A stretch of DNA of 64,000 nucleotides, taken from Shewanella amazonensis SB2B. GTDB taxonomy: Bacteria > Pseudomonadota > Gammaproteobacteria > Enterobacterales > Shewanellaceae. Positions 26,912 to 36,274 of the stretch are shown piece after piece. The position numbers were made by a program, and so were the translations under genes. Within the stretch, counting starts at the first letter, position 1, and every line of letters starts with the position of its first letter. The stretch is from assembly GCF_000015245.1 (NCBI RefSeq), contig NC_008700.1, forward strand, positions 2,610,001 through 2,674,000. Direction: 5' to 3'. The notes under the pieces are model-generated. The model was not told the DNA's origin, did no database searches, and was given only the letters and a program-made list of their open reading frames with translations.

Positions 26912-27628
26912 ATGGACAAGCCTCTTACTCCCGCCGCCCTGGTGCTGGGCGCTTTCCTGGCTGGCGGTCTGGGATTTATCGGACACAGCATTACTGAAGC
27001 CGCCACCAATTTAAAAGCCCTTGACCGCACGGTCAGCGTCAAGGGGCTGGCCGAGCAGGAGGTGATGGCCAACGTAGCCATCTGGCCAGTACGTTTTGCC
27101 GAAGTCGACAACGATTTGGCAAGCCTCTACAACACAGTGCAGCAAAAAACCGACAAGGTGGTGGCCTTTTTAAAAGCCCAGGGGTTCAGCGACGATGAAA
27201 TCACCCTGACAACACCTGCTATCGAAGACAGAAGCACCCAGGGCTACTCCGACCCCAACCTCAAATATCGCTACGCAGCCAGAGTCACTGTCTCGCTCTA
27301 TACCCATCAGGTCGATAAATTGCTACAAGCCCGAAAACACATCGGCGTGCTCGCCCGTGATGGCATCGCCATTGGCGGCAACGAATACGAATCCCGCAGC
27401 GAGTTCTTATTCACTGAGCTCAACCGCATCAAACCGGCCATGGTGCAACAGGCCACCGAAAACGCCCGGGAAGTAGCCGAGAAATTTGCCAGGGACTCAA
27501 GCTCAAGCCTTGGCAAAATCAAAACCGCCAGCCAGGGGCAATTTATCATCACTGACAGGGACAGTAATTCGCCCCATATTAAAAACGTGCGAATTGTCAG
27601 TACGGTTACCTATTATTTAACTGACTGA
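26912..27628 (+). CDS. SIMPL-domain (DUF541) protein
   Basis: 238 residues with an N-terminal hydrophobic segment (residues 7-27, AALVLGAFLAGGLGFIGHSI) acting as anchor or signal, then a SIMPL (DUF541) domain with the motif VSVKGLAEQEVMANVAIWPV. DUF541 proteins are periplasmic or membrane-attached and of unknown biochemistry; E. coli YggE relieves oxidative stress. The ATG at 26912 has AGGAA upstream and matches the family start. A terminator follows immediately. Confidence 0.85.
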   Translation: MDKPLTPAALVLGAFLAGGLGFIGHSITEAATNLKALDRTVSVKGLAEQEVMANVAIWPVRFAEVDNDLASLYNTVQQKTDKVVAFLKAQGFSDDEITLTTPAIEDRSTQGYSDPNLKYRYAARVTVSLYTHQVDKLLQARKHIGVLARDGIAIGGNEYESRSEFLFTELNRIKPAMVQQATENAREVAEKFARDSSSSLGKIKTASQGQFIITDRDSNSPHIKNVRIVSTVTYYLTD

Positions 27629-27637
27629 TTTTGATTG

Positions 27638-27662
27638 AAAGGAGCCATTAGGCTCCTTTTTT
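27638..27662 (+). terminator. Terminator of the SIMPL-domain gene
   Basis: AAAGGAGCC (27638-27646) pairs with GGCTCCTTT (27651-27659), loop ATTA, followed by T residues. Confidence 0.88.
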
Positions 27663-27691
27663 ATGTGTGTGAGTCACATTCCATAATTTTT

Positions 27692-27733
27692 TTCTAATGA
27701 AATGATTGCCGCCGTGGCAACTTTTCATTAGAA
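27692..27733 (+). promoter_or_regulatory. 11-bp inverted repeat operator before the RND operon
   Basis: TTCTAATGAAA (27692-27702) is the perfect reverse complement of 27723-27733, with a 20-bp spacer. The half-sites are 31 bp apart, about three helical turns, so both face the same side of DNA. It ends 30 bp before the MFP start codon, a typical position for a repressor site. The regulator is not encoded next to it. Confidence 0.6.
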
Positions 27734-27763
27734 TTTTCTCATAGATTAAGCGGGAGCCTTTTT

Positions 27764-28759
27764 ATGACGACTTTCAAACAGCTCTTGGGACTGTCTCTGT
27801 TGGCCCTTGGCCTGAGTGCCCATGCTGGCCAAACCCTGATAGTAGAACACACAGAAGAAGACAGATATTTAACCCTGGACGCCCTGATTGAGCCAGTTCA
27901 GGCCGCTACAGTCTCGGCGCAAACGTCGGGCCGGATCCTGAAAATCCATTTTGACGTCAACGACACTGTGCCTGCCGGTGCTGCCCTGCTGGAAATCACC
28001 AGCAAGGAGCAGGGCGCTGCATTGGCAGCCGCAGAGGCCGACTACGCCCGCGCCCTGGCGGTGAACACTGAAGCACAGGCCACGTTGAGGCGCTATCAGG
28101 ATCTTTTCCCCAAGGGCGCAATTTCCCGTGGCACCTTTGATGAGGCCATTGCCCGCGCCAAGAGCAGCGAACAGGCCGTGACTGCCGCCAATGCCGCCAT
28201 AGTGCGCGCCCGCGAATCCTTAAGCTACACCACTGTGTATGCCCCATTTGGCGGCGTGCTCACCGAGCGCCATGTGGAACAGGGCGAAACCGTTAACCCA
28301 GGCCAGCCACTGCTGTCCGGCTTCAGCGCCGATAAAATGCGGGCCGTGATGCAAGTGCCCGGTCGTTATCTCGCCGCCTTGAAGGCCGCCGGTGCCGTGA
28401 GTGTGGAACTGGCGGATGGCCGCAGCATCGACAGCAATCAACTGACTATTTTCAGCTTTGCCTCCCCCCAAAGTCACAGCTTCCAGGTACGTATCCAACT
28501 GCCAGACAATGCCGATGTGCAACCGGGCAGCTGGGCCAAGGCCAGTTTTGTACAGGGTAAACGCCGCATGCTGCTGGTGCCCCAACGCGCCATTGTTTCC
28601 CGTGGTGAACTCACCGGTGTTTATATGATGCAGGGCGATAAAGCCGTGTTGACCCAGGTGCGACTTGGCAAACAACAGGGTGACCGGGTACAGGTGCTCT
28701 CAGGCCTCAATGACGGTGACGTTATTGCCGCTGATGCCTATGCCGTAATTGCCCAGTGA
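27764..28759 (+). CDS. RND efflux periplasmic adaptor (membrane-fusion protein)
   Basis: 331-residue HlyD/AcrA-type adaptor. Signal peptide at residues 1-21 (...LGLSAHA). The lipoyl domain is split around an alpha-helical hairpin (about residues 85-140), followed by the beta-barrel and membrane-proximal domains. It links an inner-membrane RND pump to an outer-membrane channel, but no channel gene is present here. GGGAG precedes the ATG. The gene is followed directly by the pump gene. Confidence 0.92.
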   Translation: MTTFKQLLGLSLLALGLSAHAGQTLIVEHTEEDRYLTLDALIEPVQAATVSAQTSGRILKIHFDVNDTVPAGAALLEITSKEQGAALAAAEADYARALAVNTEAQATLRRYQDLFPKGAISRGTFDEAIARAKSSEQAVTAANAAIVRARESLSYTTVYAPFGGVLTERHVEQGETVNPGQPLLSGFSADKMRAVMQVPGRYLAALKAAGAVSVELADGRSIDSNQLTIFSFASPQSHSFQVRIQLPDNADVQPGSWAKASFVQGKRRMLLVPQRAIVSRGELTGVYMMQGDKAVLTQVRLGKQQGDRVQVLSGLNDGDVIAADAYAVIAQ

Positions 28760-28769
28760 GGAATACAGG

Positions 28770-31700
28770 ATGACGAGCGAAAACCTCCAACAGCTAGGGA
28801 TTTCAGGCCGCATCGCCCGCGCGTTTCAGGCCAGTGCCATCACACCGCTGCTGGCGCTGTTGGCACTGCTTCTGGGGATGTTTGCCGTGATGGTGACCCC
28901 AAAGGAAGAAGAGCCACAGATTGATGTGACCTTCGCGGATGTGTTTATCCCCTTCCCCGGCGCTACACCTGCGGAAGTGGAGCATTTGGTTACCCTGCCA
29001 GCAGAGCAGGTTATTTCTGAAATCAAAGGGATAGATACCCTTTACTCCTTCTCACAACCCGATGGCGCGCTCATCATTGCCATCTTCGAAGTGGGTGTAA
29101 AACGCAACGATGCCATAGTCGCGCTTTATAACCAGATTTATTCGAATATGGACAAGCTCCCACGTGGCGCCGGTGTGGGAGAGCCTCTGATTAAGCCCCG
29201 AGGTATCGATGATGTGCCTATCGTCAGTCTGACCCTGTGGTCAGAGGCGCAGGACATCACCCCCGAACAACTGACTCATGTTGCCCGTGGACTGGAGACA
29301 GAACTTAAGCGCATTCCCGGCACCCGAGAGATCTACACCCTCGGACAGCATGAGTTGGTTCTCAATGTGCGTATCGACCCGGCCGCCCTGTCGGCCTACG
29401 GTCTGAGCTACAGCGACATCAACCGCGCCCTCTCCGGTAACAACCAAATTTCCATGCCGGTACCACTGATCCAGGACAATCAGGAGATCAAGGTACAAAC
29501 AGGCCAGTTCTTAAGACGTCTGGAGGATGTTCAGGAGTTGGTGGTGGCGGTGCGTCAGGGCGCCGATGGCTACAGCGAACCGGTTTACCTCGCGGATCTG
29601 GCCGAAGTCACCCTGAAAAGCGACCTGCCACGGGCTCAGGTTCAGCACGTCACCAAAGATGGCAGCTATCCAGCAGTCACCCTTGCCATCGGCAAGCAGA
29701 CCGGCATGAACGCGGTGGACATTGCCGACGCCGTGATTGAGCGTATGGGAGCGCTGGAAAACACCCTGCTGCCTGCCAATGTACACGCCACTGTGTCGCG
29801 CAACTACGGCGATACCGCGGCCGACAAGTCCAATACCCTTATTTTCAAACTGATATTTGCTACCACAGCGGTGGTGATCCTGGTGCTCTTTACCATGGGG
29901 ATGCGTGAAGCCCTGGTGGTGGGCATTGCAATTATCATCACACTGGCACTGACCTTGTTTGCCAGCTGGGCCTGGGGCTTTACCCTCAACCGGGTGTCGT
30001 TGTTCGCACTCATTTTCTCCATCGGGATCCTCGTGGACGATGCCATTGTGGTGGTGGAGAACATTCACAGGCACATGAGTATGGGTAAACGCTCGCTGCG
30101 TGAACTCATTCCCGTTGCCGTTGACGAAGTGGGTGGCCCGACTATCCTCGCCACCTTCACCGTGATAGCTGCCCTGCTCCCCATGGCCTTCGTATCCGGA
30201 CTCATGGGCCCTTATATGAGCCCCATTCCCATCAATGCCAGTATGGGCATGCTGATTTCGCTGGCAGTTGCCTTTATCCTTACGCCCTGGCTCAGCGGCA
30301 AGCTGTTAAAAGCCCATCCCCATGAAGGCACCAACCAAGAGAATGAATCGCCCCATGGCGGCGAAGACCCGCGCATGGTGCGGATTTTTACCCGTCTGAT
30401 TGGCCCCTTCCTCAATGGCAAAGCCGGTCGTAAGGCGCGTCTTGGCCTCGGCCTGGCCATCATTGGCCTGATTATGGTGGCCGTTGCCCTGCCGGTCATG
30501 CAGGCGGTGGTGCTCAAGATGTTGCCCTTTGACAACAAGTCAGAATTCCAGGTGATGGTGGATATGCCGGAAGGCACCACCTTTGAAGAAACCCACAAGG
30601 TACTGCAAGCTCTGGCAGACGAACTGGCCACGGTCGAAGAAGTGCAGCATATGCAACTCTATGCTGGCACAGCTGCCCCCATGAATTTCAACGGCCTGGT
30701 TCGCCATTACTTTTTGCGCTCAAGCCCCGAGCTTGGCGATATTCAGGTCAATCTCAGCGATAAAAAGCACAGAAGCAGAGACAGCCACAGTATCGCGCTG
30801 GCGGTACGGGGCCCATTGCAGGAGATTGGCCGTCATTTCGGCGCCAACGTCAAGGTGGTGGAAGTCCCACCCGGACCGCCTGTATGGTCGCCTATCGTTG
30901 CCGAAGTCTATGGCCCCAACGAAGCCATGCGTCAGGACGCGGCACGTAACGTCCTTGGGGTATTCAATACCACTCAGGACGTGGTGGATATGGATATTTT
31001 CCTCCCCAGCGGACAACATAAATGGCAGGTACTGATTGACCGCAGTAAGGCCGCACTGCTTGGGGTTTCCTATGCTGAGATAGTTGACCTTGTTGCCACC
31101 TCAGTGGGCGGAAGAGATGTGAGTGTGCTGCACCTGGAGAATCAGGCCCGTCCCGTTCCCATTCGTCTGCAACTCGAGGAAAGCAGTAAGCTGGATCTGG
31201 ATGCCATCATGGGCATGACACTGCCGGGTAGTCGTGGACTGGTCGCCATTTCCGAGCTGGTGACTATACGTAAAGGCGTGATAGATGCGCCCATCATCCA
31301 TAAAAACCTTATCCCCATGGTGATGGTAGTGGCCGATATGGCAGGGCCGCTGGACAGCCCGCTGTACGGCATGTTTGAAATGGCCTCGACCATTTCAGAC
31401 AGTGAAGAGATGGGCTACGCCCAGCATTATGTCAATCAGCCCTCAGGCCTGACCGATGTGGCCGTACTCTGGGATGGTGAGTGGAAAATCACCTATGAAA
31501 CCTTCCGCGATATGGGGATAGCCTATGCGGTAGGCATGATTGCCATTTACCTCTTGGTAGTGGCCCAGTTCAGATCCTATCTGGTGCCGCTGATTATTAT
31601 GGCGCCTATTCCGCTGACGGTGATTGGGGTAATGCCCGGGCACGCACTCTTTGGCGCCCAGTTCACGGCCACCTCCATGATAGGCATGATTGCCCTGGCC

Positions 31701-31991
31701 GGGATTATTGTCCGCAACTCGATTCTGCTGGTGGACTTTATCAATCAGGAAGTCGAGCGCGGAGTGCCCTTTGCCCAGGCCGTGATCCACTCGGGCGCCG
31801 TCAGGGCCAAGCCCATTATGCTCACGGCGCTGGCTGCCATGATTGGCGCCCTCTTCATACTGGACGATCCCATCTTCAATGGCTTAGCTATCAGCCTGAT
31901 TTTCGGGATATTTATTTCAACCTTGCTGACCTTGGTCGTGATCCCCGTGCTGTACTACAGTTTTATGAGACACGGCCATGAAACCGAATAA
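28770..31991 (+). CDS. RND multidrug-type efflux permease
   Basis: 1073-residue inner-membrane RND pump with the expected two repeats of six membrane helices and large periplasmic loops. The TM4 region has the proton-relay acidic pair in FSIGILVDDAIVVVENIHRH. TM10 has the matching IALAGIIVRNSILLVDFI. Sequence style is of the HAE-type transporters; the substrate is not predictable. The ATG at 28770 has GAGGAATACAGG upstream; an in-frame ATG 21 bp earlier falls within the adaptor gene and is not favoured. It forms an operon with the adaptor, the DUF2892 protein and the rhodanese. Confidence 0.93.
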   Translation: MTSENLQQLGISGRIARAFQASAITPLLALLALLLGMFAVMVTPKEEEPQIDVTFADVFIPFPGATPAEVEHLVTLPAEQVISEIKGIDTLYSFSQPDGALIIAIFEVGVKRNDAIVALYNQIYSNMDKLPRGAGVGEPLIKPRGIDDVPIVSLTLWSEAQDITPEQLTHVARGLETELKRIPGTREIYTLGQHELVLNVRIDPAALSAYGLSYSDINRALSGNNQISMPVPLIQDNQEIKVQTGQFLRRLEDVQELVVAVRQGADGYSEPVYLADLAEVTLKSDLPRAQVQHVTKDGSYPAVTLAIGKQTGMNAVDIADAVIERMGALENTLLPANVHATVSRNYGDTAADKSNTLIFKLIFATTAVVILVLFTMGMREALVVGIAIIITLALTLFASWAWGFTLNRVSLFALIFSIGILVDDAIVVVENIHRHMSMGKRSLRELIPVAVDEVGGPTILATFTVIAALLPMAFVSGLMGPYMSPIPINASMGMLISLAVAFILTPWLSGKLLKAHPHEGTNQENESPHGGEDPRMVRIFTRLIGPFLNGKAGRKARLGLGLAIIGLIMVAVALPVMQAVVLKMLPFDNKSEFQVMVDMPEGTTFEETHKVLQALADELATVEEVQHMQLYAGTAAPMNFNGLVRHYFLRSSPELGDIQVNLSDKKHRSRDSHSIALAVRGPLQEIGRHFGANVKVVEVPPGPPVWSPIVAEVYGPNEAMRQDAARNVLGVFNTTQDVVDMDIFLPSGQHKWQVLIDRSKAALLGVSYAEIVDLVATSVGGRDVSVLHLENQARPVPIRLQLEESSKLDLDAIMGMTLPGSRGLVAISELVTIRKGVIDAPIIHKNLIPMVMVVADMAGPLDSPLYGMFEMASTISDSEEMGYAQHYVNQPSGLTDVAVLWDGEWKITYETFRDMGIAYAVGMIAIYLLVVAQFRSYLVPLIIMAPIPLTVIGVMPGHALFGAQFTATSMIGMIALAGIIVRNSILLVDFINQEVERGVPFAQAVIHSGAVRAKPIMLTALAAMIGALFILDDPIFNGLAISLIFGIFISTLLTLVVIPVLYYSFMRHGHETE

Positions 31992-32016
31992 CATGCCCTA
32001 CATCAGGAGAAACACT

Positions 32017-32232
32017 ATGTCACTTGAACGTTCTATTATGGCTTTTGCCGGCTTTATGGTGCTGCTGTCTTTGGTTCTGACCGCACTGGTCCATCACAAT
32101 TTTGTCTGGCTTACTGCTTTTGTCGGCGCTAACCTGTTCCAGAGTGCCTTTACCGGTTTTTGCCCGGCCGCCATGCTGATGAAGAAGCTGGGGGTAAAAA
32201 CCGAGGCCGAACTTTGTAAGTTAAAACAGTAG
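32017..32232 (+). CDS. DUF2892 membrane protein (YgaP-type transmembrane half)
   Basis: 71 residues with two membrane helices and the family motif GFCPAAMLMKKLG, whose Cys may be functionally important. It corresponds to the C-terminal two-helix part of E. coli YgaP. Together with the following rhodanese it makes a split YgaP, in the opposite order. AGGAGA precedes the ATG at 32017. Such DUF2892 proteins often occur in sulfide- or persulfide-related operons. Confidence 0.85.
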   Translation: MSLERSIMAFAGFMVLLSLVLTALVHHNFVWLTAFVGANLFQSAFTGFCPAAMLMKKLGVKTEAELCKLKQ

Positions 32233-32264
32233 CTGTAAATGAAAACAGTCACCAAGGAGACGCT

Positions 32265-32654
32265 GTGAACCCACTGGCTAAAGTCGGGCAACTTGCCCTG
32301 ATTGGTCTGATGCTGATACTGACAAGCACGTTGGCTATCGGACAGGACAAAGATGCTGCCACCGCCTGGAAACTGATTGAACAGGGCGCCATGCTGGTCG
32401 ATGTACGTACACCGGAAGAATATGCTGCAGGACATATCGAAGGGGCCATCAATATTCCCTACGAGGAAGTCGCCGCTGAATTTGCCAAACGTGCCATCGA
32501 CAAGAACACTTCGGTGGTGCTCTATTGTCGCAGCGGCAGACGCAGTGGTGTAGCCAATGAAGCCCTGAACGCCGCTGGCTTTACCCAGGTCTACAACGGC
32601 GGTGGCTACGAGACTTTGGCGCAATCGGGCAAATCCGGGCAAAGCCAAAAGTAA
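32265..32654 (+). CDS. Periplasmic rhodanese-domain protein
   Basis: 129 residues. A signal peptide is predicted at about 1-26 (...LTSTLAIGQD). One rhodanese domain follows, beginning WKLIEQGAMLVDVRTPEEY, with the active-site loop CRSGRRSG at about residues 88-95; the Cys would carry persulfide sulfur. It would act in the periplasm. GTG start with AAGGAGA upstream. Last gene of the RND operon. Confidence 0.88.
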   Translation: MNPLAKVGQLALIGLMLILTSTLAIGQDKDAATAWKLIEQGAMLVDVRTPEEYAAGHIEGAINIPYEEVAAEFAKRAIDKNTSVVLYCRSGRRSGVANEALNAAGFTQVYNGGGYETLAQSGKSGQSQK

Positions 32655-33188
32655 CGCCCTGCCACAACACGTTATCCCCATCCAAAAGGCACCCTATGGG
32701 TGCCTTTTTGTTATCAGCTTGTTTCAGGGGCGCCGCACGGCAAGCGGTATCCCTATGACTAAAGCCATAAAAATGGCGCTTAAGCGGTGATTTAGTCGCG
32801 TAACAACAGAAACCAGCCCCGACTTCACCAAAAACGAATAAGTTATAACCAAATAAAATAAAAGGCATAAAATTTTAATATTTTCACAAATTTAATATCA
32901 AAATCTTGTTTCAACTGTGTTTCACCTGCTTGTTCGAGGTTCCATTCAAGGATCCGAATATTCATTCAGCAAGCTAACAGGCGAACGAATACAGCTCACT
33001 CAATTTGCATAAATATTCTAATTCAGCACTTTTTCACCCAATCATACCCACACGCCATTCTGTTTACATTGCGTTTACAAATGTTTCATCGATGGATACA
33101 TTCACTGCCGAAAATGGATTTCAGGCTTTACCGGATGGATGCCAGATAACAACGACAAGTTCTGCCTCTTGCAACATGGAAGACGAGT
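32655..33188 (+). other. 534-bp region: terminator, then promoter region of the subtilase
   Basis: No gene is supported. It contains the terminator at 32685-32709, then a strongly AT-rich stretch (about 32830-32910) that should hold the protease promoter. The part nearest the subtilase start is not coding. Confidence 0.5.
32685..32709 (+). terminator. Terminator of the RND-rhodanese operon
   Basis: AAAGGCACCC (32685-32694) pairs with GGGTGCCTTT (32698-32707), loop TAT, followed by T residues. Confidence 0.88.
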
Positions 33189-35600
33189 ATGACAATGAAA
33201 CACAAAAAAACTTTAGCCCTGGGTTTATCGACCCTCGCACTGGCAGTCTCTGCCGGTGTTCATGCCGCACCTACCGACGCAGTCTTCGCCAAAGGCGAAA
33301 ACTCCCCGCTACCAAAGCGCTATGTAGTTAAATTCAAAAACAATGCCGCCACCGAGCTTTACAATGCTGAAGACACACTCAACAGCATGCAGTATCAGCC
33401 ACGCAGCCATGAAGTCTATGGTCACCACCGTGCCCTGAATGCCGCCAGTGCCAAAGAAATGAAGCGTATCGGTCGCAGCAACGCTTACACCGTGAAGCTG
33501 GACAACAATGGCATCAAGGCCCTGCGCGCCCGTGCCGATGTTGAATTTGTGGAAGAAGACGTGCCACGTCGTCTGCTTGCTGAAACCACCCCCTGGGGTC
33601 AAACCTTTGTTGGTGCAACTCAGCTGGCCGATAACCTGAGCGGCAACCGCACCATCTGTATCATTGACTCAGGCTATGACCGTGGTCATGCCGATCTGTC
33701 AGGCAACAATGTGACCGGTACCAATAACTCAGGCACCGGCAACTGGTTCGAACCAGGCAACAACAACGCCCACGGCACCCACGTAGCTGGCACCATTGCG
33801 GCCATTGCCAACGGTGAAGGCGTGGTGGGCGTGCTGCCAAACCAAAATGCCAATATCCATATTATCAAAGTGTTCAACGAAGCCGGCTGGGGTTATTCTT
33901 CAAGCCTGGTCAGTGCCGTGGACACCTGTGTGGCTAACGGCGCCAACGTCGTCAGTATGTCTCTGGGCGGTGCCAGCTCAAGTACCACTGAGCGCAACGC
34001 CCTGGCGGCCCACTACAACAACGGCGTGCTGCTGATTGCTGCCGCGGGTAACGACGGTGATAACACCCACAGCTACCCGGCATCTTACGATAGCGTGGTA
34101 TCGGTTGCTGCCGTAGACAGCACCAAGCAGCATGCTGCGTTTTCTCAGTACACCAATCAAGTGGAAGTATCCGGCCCCGGCGAAGCCATTCTGTCTACCG
34201 TGACCCGCGGCGAAGGCCGTTTGTCTGACATCGTGGTTGCTGGTCAGTCTTACTTCAACAACGGTGTTGTACCTCATAACCGCTTGGTAAAATCCGGTAC
34301 CAGCTATGCTCCAGCACCAATCAACGGCACTGTGACGGCCACCCTGGCCGAGTGCAGCGTGTCTGGCAGCACCTTTAACTGTGGCAACATGGCCGGCAAG
34401 GTGTGTCTGGTTGAGCGTGTAGGCAACCAGGGTTCAAGCTACCCTGAAATCAACGCGGCCAAGGCCTGTCAAAACGCCGGTGCTTCTGCCACCATCGTTT
34501 ACTCAAACACCGCCCTGCCCGGCCTGCAAAATCCCTTTGTGGTGGACACCAACAGCGAGTTGACCAAGGTGTCAGTGTCGGTTGACCGCGCCACCGGTTT
34601 GGCGCTGCGCAGTCATATTGGTTCCAGTGTGACCGTATCCAGCGAAGGCGGAAAGGACTACGAGTACTACAATGGTACGTCCATGGCGACCCCGCACGTT
34701 TCCGGTGTAGCCACTTTGGTGTGGAGTTATCATCCGGAGTGTAGCGCCGCTCAGGTGCGTGCTGCCCTGCGTACGACTGCCGAAGATCTGGATGTAGCTG
34801 GCCGTGATGACAAGACAGGTTATGGTCTGGTTGATGCAGTTGCCGCCAAAGAGTATCTGGACGCTTCCTGTGACGGCCCAACCAACGGTGGTGGCAACAA
34901 TGGCGGCTCAGACGCCGAGATGACCAATGGTGTTGCCAAGAGCAACCTCGCCGGTGCCAAGAATGAAGAGCTGCACTTCTTCATCGATGTGCCTGCCGGT
35001 GCCACCAACCTGAACTTTGCCATGAGCGGTGGCAGCGGTGATGCGGATCTGTACGTTCAGTACGGTGCGGCTCCAACCACCAGCAGCTATGATTGCCGCC
35101 CATGGAAAGGGGGTAACACTGAGTCTTGCCCAATCACCACCGCACAGGCCGGTACCTACTATGTCATGGTACAGGGTTACAGCGCCTTCAGTGGTGTGAA
35201 CCTGGTGGCAAGCTACACTGCCCCCACCGGCGGCAGCACTGGCGGCACCACGGGCCCTGCGACTTACACCAACACCGATAACTACAGCATTCCGGACAAC
35301 AACACCGCCGGGATCAGCAGCCCTATCGATGTAAGCCGCACTGGCGATGCGGGCACTGTCACTGTGAAAGTGAACATCGTACACACCTACATTGGCGATT
35401 TGCAGGTCGAACTTATCACTCCAAGTGGTCAGGTAGCCGTGCTGCACGACAACACAGGTGCAGGTACCGATAACATCAACAAGACTTACACTGTGAATGC
35501 CACAGGTGTTGAGTCTCAGGGTACCTGGAAGCTCAAAGCCGTTGACAGCTCACGCCGCGACACTGGCTACATCGACTCATGGGAAATCTCGTTCCAATAA
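33189..35600 (+). CDS. Secreted subtilisin-like serine protease with I9, PA, PPC and P domains
   Basis: 803-residue extracellular protease. Signal peptide about 1-26 (...VSAGVHA), then an inhibitor-I9-type propeptide (about 45-125). The S8 catalytic domain has Asp160 (IDSGYD), His195 (AHGTHVAGT) and Ser498 (NGTSMATPHVSG). A protease-associated (PA) insertion lies between the His and the Ser. After it come a PPC domain (about 585-680, with repeated YVQYG...CPITTAQAGTYYVMV), a Gly/Thr-rich linker and a proprotein-convertase P domain at the C-terminus. It would be exported by the Sec route and self-process; it probably digests proteins outside the cell. The ATG at 33189 is used; one six bases later is equally possible. 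Confidence 0.93.
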   Translation: MTMKHKKTLALGLSTLALAVSAGVHAAPTDAVFAKGENSPLPKRYVVKFKNNAATELYNAEDTLNSMQYQPRSHEVYGHHRALNAASAKEMKRIGRSNAYTVKLDNNGIKALRARADVEFVEEDVPRRLLAETTPWGQTFVGATQLADNLSGNRTICIIDSGYDRGHADLSGNNVTGTNNSGTGNWFEPGNNNAHGTHVAGTIAAIANGEGVVGVLPNQNANIHIIKVFNEAGWGYSSSLVSAVDTCVANGANVVSMSLGGASSSTTERNALAAHYNNGVLLIAAAGNDGDNTHSYPASYDSVVSVAAVDSTKQHAAFSQYTNQVEVSGPGEAILSTVTRGEGRLSDIVVAGQSYFNNGVVPHNRLVKSGTSYAPAPINGTVTATLAECSVSGSTFNCGNMAGKVCLVERVGNQGSSYPEINAAKACQNAGASATIVYSNTALPGLQNPFVVDTNSELTKVSVSVDRATGLALRSHIGSSVTVSSEGGKDYEYYNGTSMATPHVSGVATLVWSYHPECSAAQVRAALRTTAEDLDVAGRDDKTGYGLVDAVAAKEYLDASCDGPTNGGGNNGGSDAEMTNGVAKSNLAGAKNEELHFFIDVPAGATNLNFAMSGGSGDADLYVQYGAAPTTSSYDCRPWKGGNTESCPITTAQAGTYYVMVQGYSAFSGVNLVASYTAPTGGSTGGTTGPATYTNTDNYSIPDNNTAGISSPIDVSRTGDAGTVTVKVNIVHTYIGDLQVELITPSGQVAVLHDNTGAGTDNINKTYTVNATGVESQGTWKLKAVDSSRRDTGYIDSWEISFQ

Positions 35601-35615
35601 TCGGTTGAGTCTGTG

Positions 35616-35642
35616 AAAAAGGAGCCTTGAGGCTCCTTTTTT
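35616..35642. terminator. Terminator between subtilase and yaeQ (convergent)
   Basis: AAAAAGGAGCC pairs with GGCTCCTTTTTT around TTGA; the arms allow termination in both directions between the two convergent genes. Confidence 0.88.
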
Positions 35643-35716
35643 ATTGATGGGATATTCAGTCTGTAAATACCGCAATGTTAAGATACGCCGTGTTCTGCCG
35701 AGGCGATTGAATAGCG

Positions 35717-36256
35717 CTATTTGAGAACCCGGGGGACAACCACCACGTCGTATTGACCATTGGATATTCTCACGCTGCCATCCTCATCGATATTGACCGC
35801 CAGCGCCATGGTTTTGGCCACGAAGGGCAACAGGGTCTCCAGGCTTGGATTATCAAACGCGAGCACAGACAGGCTGTCGATTCGGGTGCATTTTCCTGCC
35901 ATATCATCCCACCAATGAGCTAAATCCTGCCCGCCGTAGGCGAACACGACCACCTTATCGGCCCGGTGGACAGCGCGCTTTATCCGCCGCTCATCCGCCA
36001 GACCAAATTCTGCCCAAAACAGATAACGACCATCCAGCGCCTGTTCACAGAGCTCGGGCTCGTCCTGATTACACAGCTCACCGACAAATTTAAGCTCGGC
36101 CGAGGCATAGAGTGCAAAGGCCAGCAGTCTCAGCATCAATCGCTGCTCGGTCTCGGATGGATGCCGTGCCAGTGTCAGTTTGTGATAGCCAAAGTAGCCA
36201 CGGCGCAGATCGGCAATCTCAAAGCTGACTTTATGGACATCGGACTTAAGCGTCAT
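35717..36256 (-). CDS. yaeQ: YaeQ family protein
   Basis: 179 residues that follow E. coli YaeQ (181) over the whole length, with the conserved TLARHPSETEQRLMLRLLA and GLADERRIKRA segments. YaeQ has a nuclease-like (PD-D/EXK) fold; its role is unknown, and it can compensate for loss of RfaH in E. coli. It is the last gene of a minus-strand operon with the rhodanese and the siroheme enzyme; its start is 18 nt after the siroheme enzyme stop. Confidence 0.93.
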   Translation of the reverse strand: MTLKSDVHKVSFEIADLRRGYFGYHKLTLARHPSETEQRLMLRLLAFALYASAELKFVGELCNQDEPELCEQALDGRYLFWAEFGLADERRIKRAVHRADKVVVFAYGGQDLAHWWDDMAGKCTRIDSLSVLAFDNPSLETLLPFVAKTMALAVNIDEDGSVRISNGQYDVVVVPRVLK

Positions 36257-36274
36257 GGCGATGACGAAACGGCG

